Assembly (NCBI GenBank): GCA_947457935.1
Contig: CANGXP010000004.1
Location: 1 to 64,000 of the forward strand
Reading direction: 5' to 3'
Source: Alphaproteobacteria bacterium
GTDB taxonomy: Bacteria > Pseudomonadota > Alphaproteobacteria > JAJTHO01 > CANGXP01
Length of the DNA stretch: 64,000 bases
The notes beneath the pieces were generated by a model that did not search any database, had not been told where the DNA came from, and saw only the letters and a program-made list of their open reading frames with translations. The first letter of the stretch is position 1. Each line of letters opens with the position of its first letter. Shown piece by piece: positions 1-9,659 of this stretch. The position numbers were made by a program, and so were the translations under genes.

Positions 1-366
1 TGGGAACATCTTTACAAAAGTACATATCAAAAAAATACGATAGACGACTTTTTTTTGCTTCAACATCAACGCAATACGCTATGCGCGAGGCTTTCTGCGG
101 GTCAGAGGCAGATTTTGTCATTAAGCCGTTTATTGTTTTTCGCCTCAAACCCAGCAAATCTGTGGCTTTTGGACGAACCAACCACCGCATTAGATAGTGT
201 TGCAGAAAAAAAATTCTACACACTATTGGCTGAGAACAAGCAAAAAGGCGGCTCTTGTGTCATCGCCACCCATCAAAATCTTGAGATAGAAACAGATAAA
301 ACCATTGAATTACAACGATTTACACAAAATTCCTCAGAAGATATTTTTGCAGCGTGGCAATCATGA
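1..366 (+). CDS. ccmA: CcmA, heme exporter ATP-binding subunit (5' end missing)
   Basis: ATPase of the CcmAB ABC complex, which releases holo-CcmE during cytochrome c maturation at the inner membrane. The frame is open from base 1, so the N-terminal half with Walker A lies outside the window. Visible are the ABC signature LSAGQRQ, Walker B LLDEPTTALD and the switch histidine in VIATHQ. The short C-terminus ending in AAWQS fits CcmA, which is a small (about 200 residue) ABC ATPase. The stop codon overlaps the ccmB start (ATGA), so the two are translationally coupled. Family assignment rests on these motifs plus the following ccmB-ccmC-ccmD-ccmE; confidence is high. Confidence 0.93.
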   Translation, partial: WEHLYKSTYQKNTIDDFFLLQHQRNTLCARLSAGQRQILSLSRLLFFASNPANLWLLDEPTTALDSVAEKKFYTLLAENKQKGGSCVIATHQNLEIETDKTIELQRFTQNSSEDIFAAWQS

Positions 367-998
367 TTTTTTTGGCGATGAAAAATGACCTAAAACGCTT
401 GATACGCAACCCTTTCAGCGTATTCCTGCCGCTGATTTTTTTCGTTATGGTGCTTACTATTCAGGTTTTTACAATTCAAAATGACTTGAAACCCGCTCAA
501 AGCCTTGGGTACAGCCTGTTGTTTGTAGCAATTCTCCTCGCTTTATTCTTGCAACACGGCACCCTGTTTGAATTTGATGCAGAGAAGGGAATCTTAGAAG
601 AACTTTATCTGCAAAAAGTCCCCTTAGAAAGTATTTTTATTGCTAAAACCCTTGGATTATGGGCGTTTCAGGCGATACCCCTATTGCTGTGTACGCCGCT
701 TGCCGCAGTATTGTTGGATATAAAAATCACGCTAGAATTATTATGCAGCCTGTCGCTCACTAGCCTAGGACTGGCTGTTTTGCTCGCTTTTGGCGCGGCA
801 ATCAGTTTAAAAAGTACAGCCGCACAACTCCTCGTCCCCGTTTTACTCTTGCCTTTAGCAACCCCTGTGCTTATTTTCGGATTGGGTGCTGTCCTCGCGC
901 CGAATGCCGCAGCGTTGCTGTATTTAGCGGGGTTGGTGTTGGGACTCTGTGCCATAACACCGTGGCTTGGCGCACTCGCTTTGAAAAATTCTTTATGA
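363..998 (+). CDS. ccmB: CcmB, heme exporter permease subunit
   Basis: Membrane partner of CcmA. The protein has about 211 residues, close to the usual 220, with roughly six hydrophobic segments (for example residues 18-37, 50-67, 93-118, 125-150, 157-180 and 185-205). The start is taken at the ATG that overlaps the ccmA stop (ATGA); a GTG nine bases upstream is also in frame but would lie further inside ccmA. The cytoplasmic stretch EFDAEKGILEELYL is typical of CcmB. Its 3' end overlaps the ccmC start by four bases, continuing the tight ccm operon. Confidence 0.92.
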   Translation: MIFLAMKNDLKRLIRNPFSVFLPLIFFVMVLTIQVFTIQNDLKPAQSLGYSLLFVAILLALFLQHGTLFEFDAEKGILEELYLQKVPLESIFIAKTLGLWAFQAIPLLLCTPLAAVLLDIKITLELLCSLSLTSLGLAVLLAFGAAISLKSTAAQLLVPVLLLPLATPVLIFGLGAVLAPNAAALLYLAGLVLGLCAITPWLGALALKNSL

Positions 999-1711
999 AA
1001 AAAAACTGGCACTTTTTTGCAAATCCGAAAGTCTTTTTAGCGTTCAGCAAACGCTGGAAACCCGTGTTCGGCATCTCAGGATTATTCTTAATTATCATTG
1101 GGTTATACTGGGGTTTGTTCGTTGCGCCTGCTGATTATCAGCAGGGCGAGTATGTGCGTATTATGTATCTGCATGTGCCATTTGCATGGCTTGGCATGGT
1201 TGGATATGCAGCACTATCAATATGTTGTGCGAGTTTCCTCATCTGGAAACACCCGCTTGCGCTCCTATCCGCCAAGGCAATCGCCCCGATTGGCGCGGTT
1301 TTCACGGCATTATGCCTCATCACAGGCATGATTTGGGGAAAACCAACTTGGGGCACTTGGTGGGTGTGGGATGCACGGCTTACCTCTATGTTATTGCTGA
1401 TTTTTTTGTATTTTGGCTTCATGCTGCTGGAGGCATCGTTTGATAATACGGAAAAAGGCGGGAAAGCCGCTTCAATCCTTGCGTTGGTAGGTGTTGCGAA
1501 CCTGCCTGTTATTAAATTTTCGGTGAATTGGTGGAACACGCTACATCAACCTGCCAGCATTATGCGCTTTGCGAAGCCCGCCATTGATCCATCCATGCTG
1601 TATCCCTTGCTTTCTGCGGCGTTGGGGTTTACTTTACTGTTTGTTTTTCTGACGCTTTTGCGTACCGAAACTGAACTTTTCACCATGAAACAGCAACGGC
1701 GGCAACCATGA
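995..1711 (+). CDS. ccmC: CcmC, heme-handling membrane protein
   Basis: CcmC presents heme to the chaperone CcmE at the periplasmic face of the membrane. The 238-residue protein carries the tryptophan-rich heme-binding motif (WGTWWVWDARLTS) and the conserved flanking histidines in LHVPFAW and WWNTLHQP, with six predicted membrane segments. The start is set at the ATGA overlap with ccmB; an upstream GTG would read back into ccmB. Length and motifs match the family closely. It overlaps ccmD by four bases (ATGA). Confidence 0.95.
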   Translation: MKKNWHFFANPKVFLAFSKRWKPVFGISGLFLIIIGLYWGLFVAPADYQQGEYVRIMYLHVPFAWLGMVGYAALSICCASFLIWKHPLALLSAKAIAPIGAVFTALCLITGMIWGKPTWGTWWVWDARLTSMLLLIFLYFGFMLLEASFDNTEKGGKAASILALVGVANLPVIKFSVNWWNTLHQPASIMRFAKPAIDPSMLYPLLSAALGFTLLFVFLTLLRTETELFTMKQQRRQP

Positions 1712-1818
1712 ACACTGTTTATCTTGCCTATACCCTCAGTATCCTTGTAATCTGCGGCTTTTCGGCATTTTCTGTGTGGCAATATCGCCGTGCCAAGAGG
1801 CGAGTGCATGAAGCCTAA
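1708..1818 (+). CDS. ccmD: CcmD, small membrane protein of the heme exporter
   Basis: A 36-residue protein with one hydrophobic segment (about residues 3-22) followed by a very basic cytoplasmic tail (QYRRAKRRVHEA). That is the classical CcmD pattern: a tiny single-span protein that ties CcmE to CcmABC. The ATG overlaps the ccmC stop, and its own 3' end overlaps the ccmE start by 11 bases. The call comes from size, topology and position between ccmC and ccmE, because CcmD proteins have little sequence conservation. Confidence 0.85.
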   Translation: MNTVYLAYTLSILVICGFSAFSVWQYRRAKRRVHEA

Positions 1819-2260
1819 AAATTTTCGCCTCATTTTGGTGCTGTGTTCCGTTGTTTTCCTGAGTCTTGCGGTGCTGTTAGTGCTGCAAGGCATGAAGCAG
1901 GGGATTGTGTATTTTTATAGCCCTAGCGATGTATTACGCGCTGAAAAAAATAAAAAAATCATTGCAGAACAAAAGACTATCCGCATTGGGGGACTTGTCG
2001 CAAAAGGCAGTGTAAAAAGCCAAGGCACAACGCACTATTTTTCTATCACCGATAAAAATGAAACTATCGACGTTATCTATCAAGGGCTGCTGCCTTCCTT
2101 GTTTCGCGAGGGGCAGGGGGTGATTGCGGATGGCATTCTTGATGTTGAAAACGTGCTCAACGCCCAGTCAATTCTTGCAAAACATGATGAAAACTATATG
2201 CCTAAAGAGGTGTATAAGGCGTTGCGGGAATCTGCAGAACAGGAAGCACTCGAGGAGTAG
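1808..2260 (+). CDS. ccmE: CcmE, periplasmic heme chaperone
   Basis: CcmE binds heme covalently and passes it to apocytochrome c. The 150-residue protein has an N-terminal membrane anchor (about residues 6-26) and an OB-fold domain with the motif LAKHDENYMPKEV near the C-terminus; His126 is the expected covalent heme ligand and Tyr130 the axial one. The ATG at 1808 is preferred over an upstream in-frame GTG because it follows an AGAGGCGAG ribosome-binding site and starts with the basic-then-hydrophobic pattern of the family. It is the last gene of the compact block; the next 50 bases carry a promoter and a toxin-antitoxin module. Confidence 0.95.
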   Translation: MKPKNFRLILVLCSVVFLSLAVLLVLQGMKQGIVYFYSPSDVLRAEKNKKIIAEQKTIRIGGLVAKGSVKSQGTTHYFSITDKNETIDVIYQGLLPSLFREGQGVIADGILDVENVLNAQSILAKHDENYMPKEVYKALRESAEQEALEE

Positions 2261-2286
2261 ACTTTTTAATAGCTTTGTGCTATAAA
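2258..2286 (+). promoter_or_regulatory. Candidate promoter of the relBE-like module
   Basis: TAGACT (2258-2263), a 17-base spacer and TATAAA (2281-2286) lie just ahead of the antitoxin ribosome-binding site AGGAG (2296-2300). This would let the toxin-antitoxin pair be transcribed on its own although it lies inside the ccm cluster. The -35 box is only a partial match, so the assignment is tentative. Confidence 0.4.
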
Positions 2287-2307
2287 AGTGAAGTTAGGAG
2301 ATTTTCT

Positions 2308-2520
2308 ATGCAGTTACATTTTAATGAAAGCCTCAACCAAAAAGTCACAGCTTTTGCCCAAGAAAAAGGCATTAAGGAGTCCAAAATTATTGAAATGGCT
2401 CTTGAAGAATTTTTTGATGATTGGGAAGCAGAGAAACGCGCAGAAAAAATCTGGCGTGACAATAGCCGCGTATGGACAATGGAAGAGGTAAAGCAAAGTC
2501 GTGACCTCTTGGACAGTTGA
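2308..2520 (+). CDS. RelB-like antitoxin (ribbon-helix-helix type N-terminus)
   Basis: A 70-residue acidic protein. The N-terminus (MQLHFNESLNQKVTAFAQ) has the strand-helix pattern of a ribbon-helix-helix DNA-binding domain, followed by ESKIIEMALEEFF and an acidic tail ending in RVWTMEEVKQ, where such antitoxins grip the toxin. The ATG follows a clear AGGAG site at 2296-2300; a TTG start further upstream is in frame but lacks support. It overlaps the following toxin by 20 bases. Antitoxin function is inferred mainly from the adjoining RelE homologue. Confidence 0.85.
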   Translation: MQLHFNESLNQKVTAFAQEKGIKESKIIEMALEEFFDDWEAEKRAEKIWRDNSRVWTMEEVKQSRDLLDS

Positions 2521-2770
2521 ATGGAAAGACGATGCTTTAAAAGCACTGCGTAGACTTGGGAAAACAACACAAGCAAAGATTTTTCGATACCTAGAAACGC
2601 GTTTGGAAACAGAAGAAGATCCACGGCGTTTTGGAAAGCCGTTGCGTTGTGATTTAAGTGGATTTTGGCGGTATCGCGTTGAAGATTACCGGATTATTTG
2701 TCGACTTGAAGAGGGGAAAATGATAGTTCTGGTGGTTGGTGTTGACCATCGCAAAGATATTTACGAATAA
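2501..2770 (+). CDS. relE: RelE-family mRNA interferase toxin
   Basis: An 89-residue basic protein with strong RelE signatures: WTVEWKDDALKALRRLG at the N-terminus, the middle motif GKPLRCDLSGFWRYRVEDYR, and the terminal VVGVDHRKDIYE. RelE toxins cleave mRNA in the ribosomal A site; the basic and tyrosine residues used are present here (Arg in YRVEDYR, Arg in DHRKDIY). The GTG start lies inside the antitoxin gene, which couples translation of the pair. The module lies between ccmE and ccmG, a position where cytochrome maturation operons normally have no such gene, so it is probably a later insertion. Confidence 0.93.
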   Translation: MTSWTVEWKDDALKALRRLGKTTQAKIFRYLETRLETEEDPRRFGKPLRCDLSGFWRYRVEDYRIICRLEEGKMIVLVVGVDHRKDIYE

Positions 2771-2786
2771 CCGTATTGAGCCTCCC

Positions 2787-3317
2787 ATGCCCCCTAGAAA
2801 AACTCTCTATTTCCTGCCATTTATTGCCTTGCTGTTGCTGGGCGGGATGATGGGATCACGGCTATTGGCGGCGAAAGATGACACCGAAAATGCGGCTGTT
2901 GTTACCGCGCTGAAACCCGCGCCGAGCCTTACGGGCGTGATGTATCCTGAGAATAGCGCTGCCTTTACGGAAGCGAATTTCAAAGGACAGTATACGGTGG
3001 TGAATTTTTTTGCCTCATGGTGTGCACCGTGCTTAGTGGAATTTCCGTTGCTGAAAAAGCTACAGGCAACAAACGCGCAAGTTGTGGGCATTGCGTTTCA
3101 AGATCCACCCGCGCGCCTTAAAACATTGTTTACAAAAAATGAAAACCCGTTTCAGCATATTGTTTTGGATGAAAAAGGCACGATTGGCATCAACTGGGGC
3201 ATCAATGGCTTGCCCGCAACCTTTCTGATTAACCCTGAAGGGCAAATTGTTTGGCAGTATTTGGGTGAGTTGGAAGAGAAGCAGCTTAAGGAAATTAGTA
3301 AGATTCTTCAGCAATAG
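2787..3317 (+). CDS. ccmG: CcmG/DsbE-type thiol:disulfide oxidoreductase
   Basis: A membrane-anchored periplasmic thioredoxin that reduces the CXXCH motif of apocytochrome c. An N-terminal anchor (about residues 6-27) is followed by a thioredoxin fold with the active site WCAPC at Cys79/Cys82 and the cis-proline loop GINGLPATFLI typical of CcmG. Length is 176 residues, as usual. The ATG at 2787 is chosen because the upstream in-frame start would read through the toxin gene. It belongs functionally with ccmABCDE but is separated from ccmE by the relBE-like pair. CcmF and CcmH are not in the window. Confidence 0.92.
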   Translation: MPPRKTLYFLPFIALLLLGGMMGSRLLAAKDDTENAAVVTALKPAPSLTGVMYPENSAAFTEANFKGQYTVVNFFASWCAPCLVEFPLLKKLQATNAQVVGIAFQDPPARLKTLFTKNENPFQHIVLDEKGTIGINWGINGLPATFLINPEGQIVWQYLGELEEKQLKEISKILQQ

Positions 3318-3327
3318 GTGTAAATTT

Positions 3328-4770
3328 TTATACCTCCCCCGCTGCAACCAACACCGCCTTTGCTTTATTGCATGTCTCTGTGAACTCACTGGTGGGATTG
3401 CTATCTGCGACAACGCCTGCCCCTGCCTGAACATGCAGCGTGCCGTCTTTGATAAGGGCAGTGCGAAGGGCGATGCAGGTATCCATATCACCATTGGCAG
3501 AAAAATAACCGACTGCCCCTGCATAAAAGCTGCGTTTTACGGTTTCAAGCTCATTGATAATCTCCATGGCGCGGACTTTGGGTGCGCCTGAGGTGGTGCC
3601 CGCGGGAAAGCCTGCCCACAGCGCATCGAGGGCATCTTTATCATCCGCAAGCGTGCCTTCCACTTGGGAGACAATGTGCATGACGTGCGAATACTGCTCG
3701 ATGGTGAATTGTTGGGTAACGTGCACGGTGCCCGCTTTTGCAACGCGCCCGACATCATTGCGCCCTAAGTCTAGCAACATGAGATGCTCGGCGCATTCTT
3801 TAGGATCATTGAGTAAGTCTGCTGCAAGGGCGGCATCCTCTAGCGGGGTTTTGCCACGGGGGCGCGTGCCCGCAATGGGGCGAATTGTCACGGTGTTCTC
3901 TGCTACTTTCACGAGAATTTCAGGGCTTGAGCCGACAAGCTGAAATTCTCCGAGATTAAGGTAAAATAAATAGGGCGAGGGATTGAGGCGGCGCAAGGCG
4001 CGATAGAGACTAAAGGGGGCAGCGTGGTAGGGCTGTTCAAAGCGTTGCGAGAGCACGCCTTGGAAAATATCCCCCGCTTTGATGTAGTCTTTGGTGGTGT
4101 TGACGATTTTCTCAAAGTCTGGTTGAGAAAAATTAGAAGTGGGATGTATGTTTTCTGGCTTGTTTGTTGGGCGTGCATAGTGCGGTTCTGCAAGGGGTTT
4201 TTGCAACGCGGTAACCGCTGCGTTAAGCGTTTCAACACCGCGAGTGTAGGCATCCTCAGTGGATGTTGCAGCATCATAATACAGCGGCGTAAAAAATTGC
4301 AGGGTTTCGGCAACGTGGTCAAACACGCCTAATAATTGCGGGCGGATGAGGACGGCATCGGGAATGCCGAGGGGATCAGGCTTTGCGGGCGGCAAGGCTT
4401 CAACGTGCCGCACCATGTCATACCCTAAAAAGCCGAACACACCCGCTGCCATGACAGGGATATTTTCAGGCAACGGAAAGGCGGCGGCGTTGATAAAAGC
4501 GCGTAAAGAGTTGATGACGGCGGCACTGTCTTTTTCATCGTTAGGGGCGTGCCACAAGGCATCAGGATCACAGCCGAAAAAGGAGTATCGACCACGAAAT
4601 TTCCCGCCCTCGACTGATTCAAACAAAAAGCTATGGGGCTTGTCTTGGGCAACTTTAAGATAGGCGGCAACAGGGGTTTCCACATCCCCCGCAACGGTGC
4701 AGGAAAGGACGCTGGATACGCCCTGTTCCCACGTTGTTTTGAAGGTTTCGAAAGGGGGCGTAATCAGCAC
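3328..4770 (-). CDS. trpE: Anthranilate synthase component I
   Basis: Converts chorismate to anthranilate, the first step of tryptophan synthesis, using ammonia from TrpG. The 480-residue protein shows the chorismate-binding enzyme signatures: GSSPEILVKV, IRPIAGTRPRG, LLDLGRNDVGRVA, FPAGTTSGAPKVRAMEII and ALRTA near the end. The N-terminal LFESVEGG resembles the LLESAE element involved in tryptophan feedback inhibition. The GTG start shares one base with the ppiD stop, so translation is likely coupled to ppiD, a pairing known in alphaproteobacteria. trpG does not follow; the gene runs convergently into ccmG with a 10-base gap. Confidence 0.95.
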   Translation of the reverse strand: MLITPPFETFKTTWEQGVSSVLSCTVAGDVETPVAAYLKVAQDKPHSFLFESVEGGKFRGRYSFFGCDPDALWHAPNDEKDSAAVINSLRAFINAAAFPLPENIPVMAAGVFGFLGYDMVRHVEALPPAKPDPLGIPDAVLIRPQLLGVFDHVAETLQFFTPLYYDAATSTEDAYTRGVETLNAAVTALQKPLAEPHYARPTNKPENIHPTSNFSQPDFEKIVNTTKDYIKAGDIFQGVLSQRFEQPYHAAPFSLYRALRRLNPSPYLFYLNLGEFQLVGSSPEILVKVAENTVTIRPIAGTRPRGKTPLEDAALAADLLNDPKECAEHLMLLDLGRNDVGRVAKAGTVHVTQQFTIEQYSHVMHIVSQVEGTLADDKDALDALWAGFPAGTTSGAPKVRAMEIINELETVKRSFYAGAVGYFSANGDMDTCIALRTALIKDGTLHVQAGAGVVADSNPTSEFTETCNKAKAVLVAAGEV

Positions 4771-6629
4771 TATTCCGCCTCAGCTTTTTTGAAAAAGCTG
4801 TCGTACACGGCATCATTCACCACCACAGGGAATTGCGTGCGGAGGGCTGTTTCAAACTGTTGTTTGTTATCAGAACCAATGGCTTGTTGCAGGTTGTCTT
4901 TCAGCGCGTTTGTTGCGGCTTCTTCCGTGATGGGCACAATTTTTGTCTCCCGCACTATTGCAACCACAATTCCTTTGAGCGTGGGGTGTGTGAACACCTT
5001 TTTAGGGGAGAAAGCAAAGGCTTGGGTTACCAACGTATCGGGCAATGCTTCTAGTTTTTGTCCGCGTTGCAGAAAATCGGTTTGTTGTTCTTGCAATCCT
5101 GCCGCAACAACCGCTTCTGCAAAGGTTTTGCCGTCTGTCACCGCTTTGCTAATCGCGTTTACTTGCTCACGCGCTTTGCCATTCGCGGTTTGTTCTGCAA
5201 CGGCTTTGGCAACCTCTGGTTTTACATCCGCAAAAGGTTTGGGGGTTGAAGGGGTGATGCTATCTAATTGCACAAGCGCAACCGCGCTATTTTTGAGGTC
5301 AAGCAACCCGCTTGTTTGCTTCACATCCAGTTTAAAAATTGCCTCTAACAGGGCAGGGTTTTCCTGTAACAGAGGAGAGGTGTTTTTTGTGGAAAACACC
5401 GCGCCTGACAGTTTTTGGATGGCAAGATTTTTCGCCGCTGCGGCTGTTTCAAGGCTTTGTCCGTTGTAGACACTGTCTTCCATATCGCTGCCGATGGCAT
5501 AGACTTTTTCTATCGCGTGCGTTTTTTTCAAGGTTTCAAGAATACCTGCTTTTGCCTCCGCAAAGGCTTTGGTGTTTCCTGTTTTAATGTTGCTTACTTT
5601 TAAAACGTGCAATCCAAGCGGGCTTTCGACAACGCCTGACACGCCGCCTTCGGGCAGTTGAAACGCGGCATCGGTAAGTTCACTTAATAAATCGGTTTTG
5701 CCCACTTCGCCTAAATCGTTTAATTTTGCGCTGGGCACTTGCTTAACAATCTCCGCAAATGTAGTGCCTTTAGCGGCTAAATCTGCTGCTGTTTTTGCAT
5801 CCATTTCGTCATCAAACAACAGTTGTGTAACGGTGCGTTTTTCAGGCGTTGAAAACAGGGCGGTATTTTCATCGTAGTATTTTTGCGCCTGTTCATCCGT
5901 GATGCTGATGTCTTTTGCAAGGACAGCGGGGTCAACAATTACATAAGAAATGTTACGTTGTTCTTCGGTGACAAAACGGTTTTTGTTGGCTTCATAATAG
6001 GTATTGAGGTCGGTTTCAGAGATTGTTTTTTCATCCACCACAGGGAACGGCACAAGGCTATAGCTTAATTTGCGTTGTTCGCCTGCAAAAGTTTGCAGTG
6101 CCTCTTGCAACACGGTGGGGACAATGGTTGTGGTGCGGAATACTGTGCTGAAATATTGCGTGTTCAAGCCACTGCGGAGTTGGTTTAACAGTTGCTCTTC
6201 GGTTAGTTGCAGATTTTGCAGCGTCAACATATAGCGCGTGCGCTCAAACTGCCCTTTTTCGTTTTGAAAGGCAGGAGTTTTCGCAATTTCTTGTTGCAGC
6301 GTGCTTTTTGCCAGCACAAGCCCTTGGGTGCGGGCAAATTCTGCATACAATTTTTCATTGATGAGGGTCTGCAAGCTGTTTTGGGCAATTTGTGGTAGGA
6401 ATTGGCGGAGGGCGGATTTATCGCCAATCATCCGCTCAACCCGCTGAATTGCTGTGCCAAATTCTTGAGGGGTGATTTCTGCATCACCAACCGTTGCAAC
6501 CGCTTGTTGTTTGCTGCTTGTTGTTTGGCTGCCTGTGTCCATGCTGCCTATCACAAAGGCGATGGCGATGAGTGCCAACAGGGCTTTGACGACAAGTCCA
6601 GAAATTTTATCGCGGAAGAATTGAATCAT
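4770..6629 (-). CDS. ppiD: PpiD/SurA-type peptidyl-prolyl isomerase, membrane anchored
   Basis: A periplasmic chaperone for proteins leaving the Sec translocon. The 619-residue protein starts with one membrane segment (about residues 12-30) and a SurA-like N-terminal domain (QEFGTAIQRVERMIGD, TLINEKLYAEFARTQGL). A parvulin-type domain follows at about residues 255-345, recognisable by TPEKRTVTQLLF, FAEIVKQ and ESPLGLHVLKV. A long C-terminal chaperone region completes it. PpiD parvulin domains are often inactive and this cannot be settled here. It is divergent from tpiA; three copies of a 12-base direct repeat lie immediately upstream of its start. Confidence 0.9.
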   Translation of the reverse strand: MIQFFRDKISGLVVKALLALIAIAFVIGSMDTGSQTTSSKQQAVATVGDAEITPQEFGTAIQRVERMIGDKSALRQFLPQIAQNSLQTLINEKLYAEFARTQGLVLAKSTLQQEIAKTPAFQNEKGQFERTRYMLTLQNLQLTEEQLLNQLRSGLNTQYFSTVFRTTTIVPTVLQEALQTFAGEQRKLSYSLVPFPVVDEKTISETDLNTYYEANKNRFVTEEQRNISYVIVDPAVLAKDISITDEQAQKYYDENTALFSTPEKRTVTQLLFDDEMDAKTAADLAAKGTTFAEIVKQVPSAKLNDLGEVGKTDLLSELTDAAFQLPEGGVSGVVESPLGLHVLKVSNIKTGNTKAFAEAKAGILETLKKTHAIEKVYAIGSDMEDSVYNGQSLETAAAAKNLAIQKLSGAVFSTKNTSPLLQENPALLEAIFKLDVKQTSGLLDLKNSAVALVQLDSITPSTPKPFADVKPEVAKAVAEQTANGKAREQVNAISKAVTDGKTFAEAVVAAGLQEQQTDFLQRGQKLEALPDTLVTQAFAFSPKKVFTHPTLKGIVVAIVRETKIVPITEEAATNALKDNLQQAIGSDNKQQFETALRTQFPVVVNDAVYDSFFKKAEAE

Positions 6630-6639
6630 GGTGAAATCT

Positions 6640-6677
6640 CATTTGTGGGGGCATTTGTGGAGGGTATTTGTGGGGGG
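6640..6677. repeat. Three-copy 12-bp tandem repeat upstream of ppiD
   Basis: The word CATTTGTGGGGG occurs three times in slightly varied form (about 6640-6650, 6651-6662 and 6663-6674), only 10 bases from the ppiD start codon. On the ppiD strand it is C-rich and occupies the place where the ribosome-binding site would be. It resembles the other short tandem-word repeats found at gene borders in this window. Confidence 0.7.
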
Positions 6678-6745
6678 CTTGCATTCCCTCTTCATTGTGT
6701 CTAGGAACATAGCCTGATAAAATCAAGTTTTTTGAAGGATACACC

Positions 6746-7495
6746 ATGACGAAAAAATTTCTGATTGCGGGAAACTGGAAAATGCACGGCACGCTCGCGT
6801 TTACAGAAACGCTGTGCTCTGAGGTTGCCGCTTTGCTTAAAAAAGAGCCGTTGAAACAGGTTGACTTGCTGGTGTGTCCTCCGTTTACCGCGTTAAGTGG
6901 TGCATTAAAAACCTTGCAAAAAAGTGGCGTGTTGGTGGGCGGGCAGGATTGCCACCATGAGCCACACGGCGCGTATACAGGCAACATCAGCCCTGTTATG
7001 TTAAAAGATTTAGGCTGCACACACGTTATTGTGGGGCATTCAGAGCGGCGGCAATATGAGCGGGAATCAAATGCCCTTGTGAAAGAAAAGGCAGAGGCAG
7101 CGTTAGCAGCGGGGCTTATCCCGATTATTTGCATTGGCGAGACATTAGAAGAGCGGGAAACATCGCAAACTTTGGCGGTGATTGAACGGCAACTTGAAGG
7201 GTCTGTCCCCCGTGATGCAACAGTTGTTATTGCATATGAGCCTGTGTGGGCAATTGGCACAGGGCGCGTGCCGACTATTGACCAAGTGACAGAAGTACAT
7301 GCGGCTATTGCGAAAAAACAAAAAAGTTTTGGCAGTGTTTCAGGCACTGCGAAAATTCTCTATGGCGGGTCTGTTAAGCCGAGTAATGCAGCGGCATTGC
7401 TGAACGTGCCACACGTTGATGGCGCGTTAGTGGGCGGCGCAAGTTTAGAGGCGGCAAGCTTTTTCGCTATTGCCAAGGCAGCGGCAGGTCTGTAG
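6746..7495 (+). CDS. tpiA: Triosephosphate isomerase
   Basis: Interconverts dihydroxyacetone phosphate and glyceraldehyde 3-phosphate in glycolysis. The 249-residue protein has all three catalytic motifs: the lysine in AGNWKM (Lys12), the histidine in VIVGHSERR, and the glutamate in AYEPVWAIGTG. The phosphate-binding loop ILYGGSVKPSNAAALL is also intact. A GAAGGA ribosome-binding site precedes the ATG. It heads a run of plus-strand genes (secG, pyrG, kdsA, eno) conserved in alphaproteobacteria, from which it is separated by a palindromic repeat at 7501-7605. Confidence 0.97.
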   Translation: MTKKFLIAGNWKMHGTLAFTETLCSEVAALLKKEPLKQVDLLVCPPFTALSGALKTLQKSGVLVGGQDCHHEPHGAYTGNISPVMLKDLGCTHVIVGHSERRQYERESNALVKEKAEAALAAGLIPIICIGETLEERETSQTLAVIERQLEGSVPRDATVVIAYEPVWAIGTGRVPTIDQVTEVHAAIAKKQKSFGSVSGTAKILYGGSVKPSNAAALLNVPHVDGALVGGASLEAASFFAIAKAAAGL

Positions 7496-7500
7496 AAGAT

Positions 7501-7605
7501 ATAGCCATCCTCATTTAGATTGATACATTGTCAGCCTTCGGCTCATGTATGTTTAGATACACATCGCCTTGCCTTCCTTGTGTCAATCTAAAGCAGGATG
7601 GCTAT
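7501..7605. repeat. Palindromic element between tpiA and secG
   Basis: Two 27-base arms (7501-7527 and 7579-7605, beginning ATAGCCATCC and ending GGATGGCTAT) pair with only a few mismatches. The space between them holds two smaller hairpins, one with a TTC loop (AGCC-TTC-GGCT) and one around TGTATG/TACACA. RNA or single-stranded DNA would fold into a three-way, clover-like structure. It could act as an attenuator or mRNA-processing site. Its inner core resembles that of the element at 29724-29853. Confidence 0.85.
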
Positions 7606-7623
7606 AATATTTGGAGAAGTTTT

Positions 7624-7947
7624 ATGGTACACGCGCTACTTGTTATTCATCTTATTGTTACCCTGTTGTTGATTGGGGTTATTCTGGTGCAAAAAAGCTC
7701 CAGCGGTGCATGGGGCAGCGGCGCGAGTGTTTCTAGCGGCGTGATGACAGCGCGGGGCACGCAAAATTTCTTCACCAAAACCACCTCTATTCTCGCAGGG
7801 ATATTTTTATTTTTAAGTTTGGGACTGGCTGTTCTCTCAAAAACAGATGGCGGTGCGCGTAATTCTATTGTGGATGACATTGCTGTACAACCCGCAAAAA
7901 CTGAGCCGCTTGTACCTGCAGTTCCTAGCGTTCCTGTGGCAAAGTAA
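7624..7947 (+). CDS. secG: SecG, preprotein translocase subunit
   Basis: Small accessory subunit of the SecYEG channel. The 107-residue protein has two membrane segments (about residues 2-22 and 56-75) joined by the conserved loop VLVQKSSSGAWGSG, followed by a disordered proline- and valine-rich tail. The ATG at 7624 follows a GGAGAAG site; a start further upstream would place the palindromic repeat in the coding sequence and is rejected. It has the usual position between tpiA and pyrG. Confidence 0.95.
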   Translation: MVHALLVIHLIVTLLLIGVILVQKSSSGAWGSGASVSSGVMTARGTQNFFTKTTSILAGIFLFLSLGLAVLSKTDGGARNSIVDDIAVQPAKTEPLVPAVPSVPVAK

Positions 7948-9585
<1,638 letters not shown>

Positions 9586-9603
9586 GCTTTTTTGCGGTTG
9601 GGG

Positions 9604-9632
9604 TTTACATTTTTTGTAAAGAATGATACGAT
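9604..9632 (+). promoter_or_regulatory. Promoter with overlapping operator for the vapD module
   Basis: TTTACA (9604-9609), a 17-base spacer and TACGAT (9627-9632) form a good promoter. The -35 box is the left arm of an inverted repeat TTTACA-N5-TGTAAA (9604-9620), so a repressor bound there would block polymerase. Nearly the same 29 bases recur at 10161-10189 ahead of the next toxin-antitoxin pair. An autorepressor role is inferred from the normal behaviour of such modules. Confidence 0.65.
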
Positions 9633-9659
9633 ACACTCTTGAATAAACAAGGAGTTGTT

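Noticed and set aside
4633-5469. Long open frame of 278 codons on the plus strand across trpE and ppiD
   Set aside because: It lies opposite two well-supported genes, has no ribosome-binding site, and its composition is that of an antisense frame.
6607-7347. 246-codon open frame opposite tpiA
   Set aside because: Antisense shadow of triosephosphate isomerase with no recognisable motif.
7528-7623. Upstream start for SecG
   Set aside because: It would translate half of a palindromic element and add 32 residues not found in SecG.
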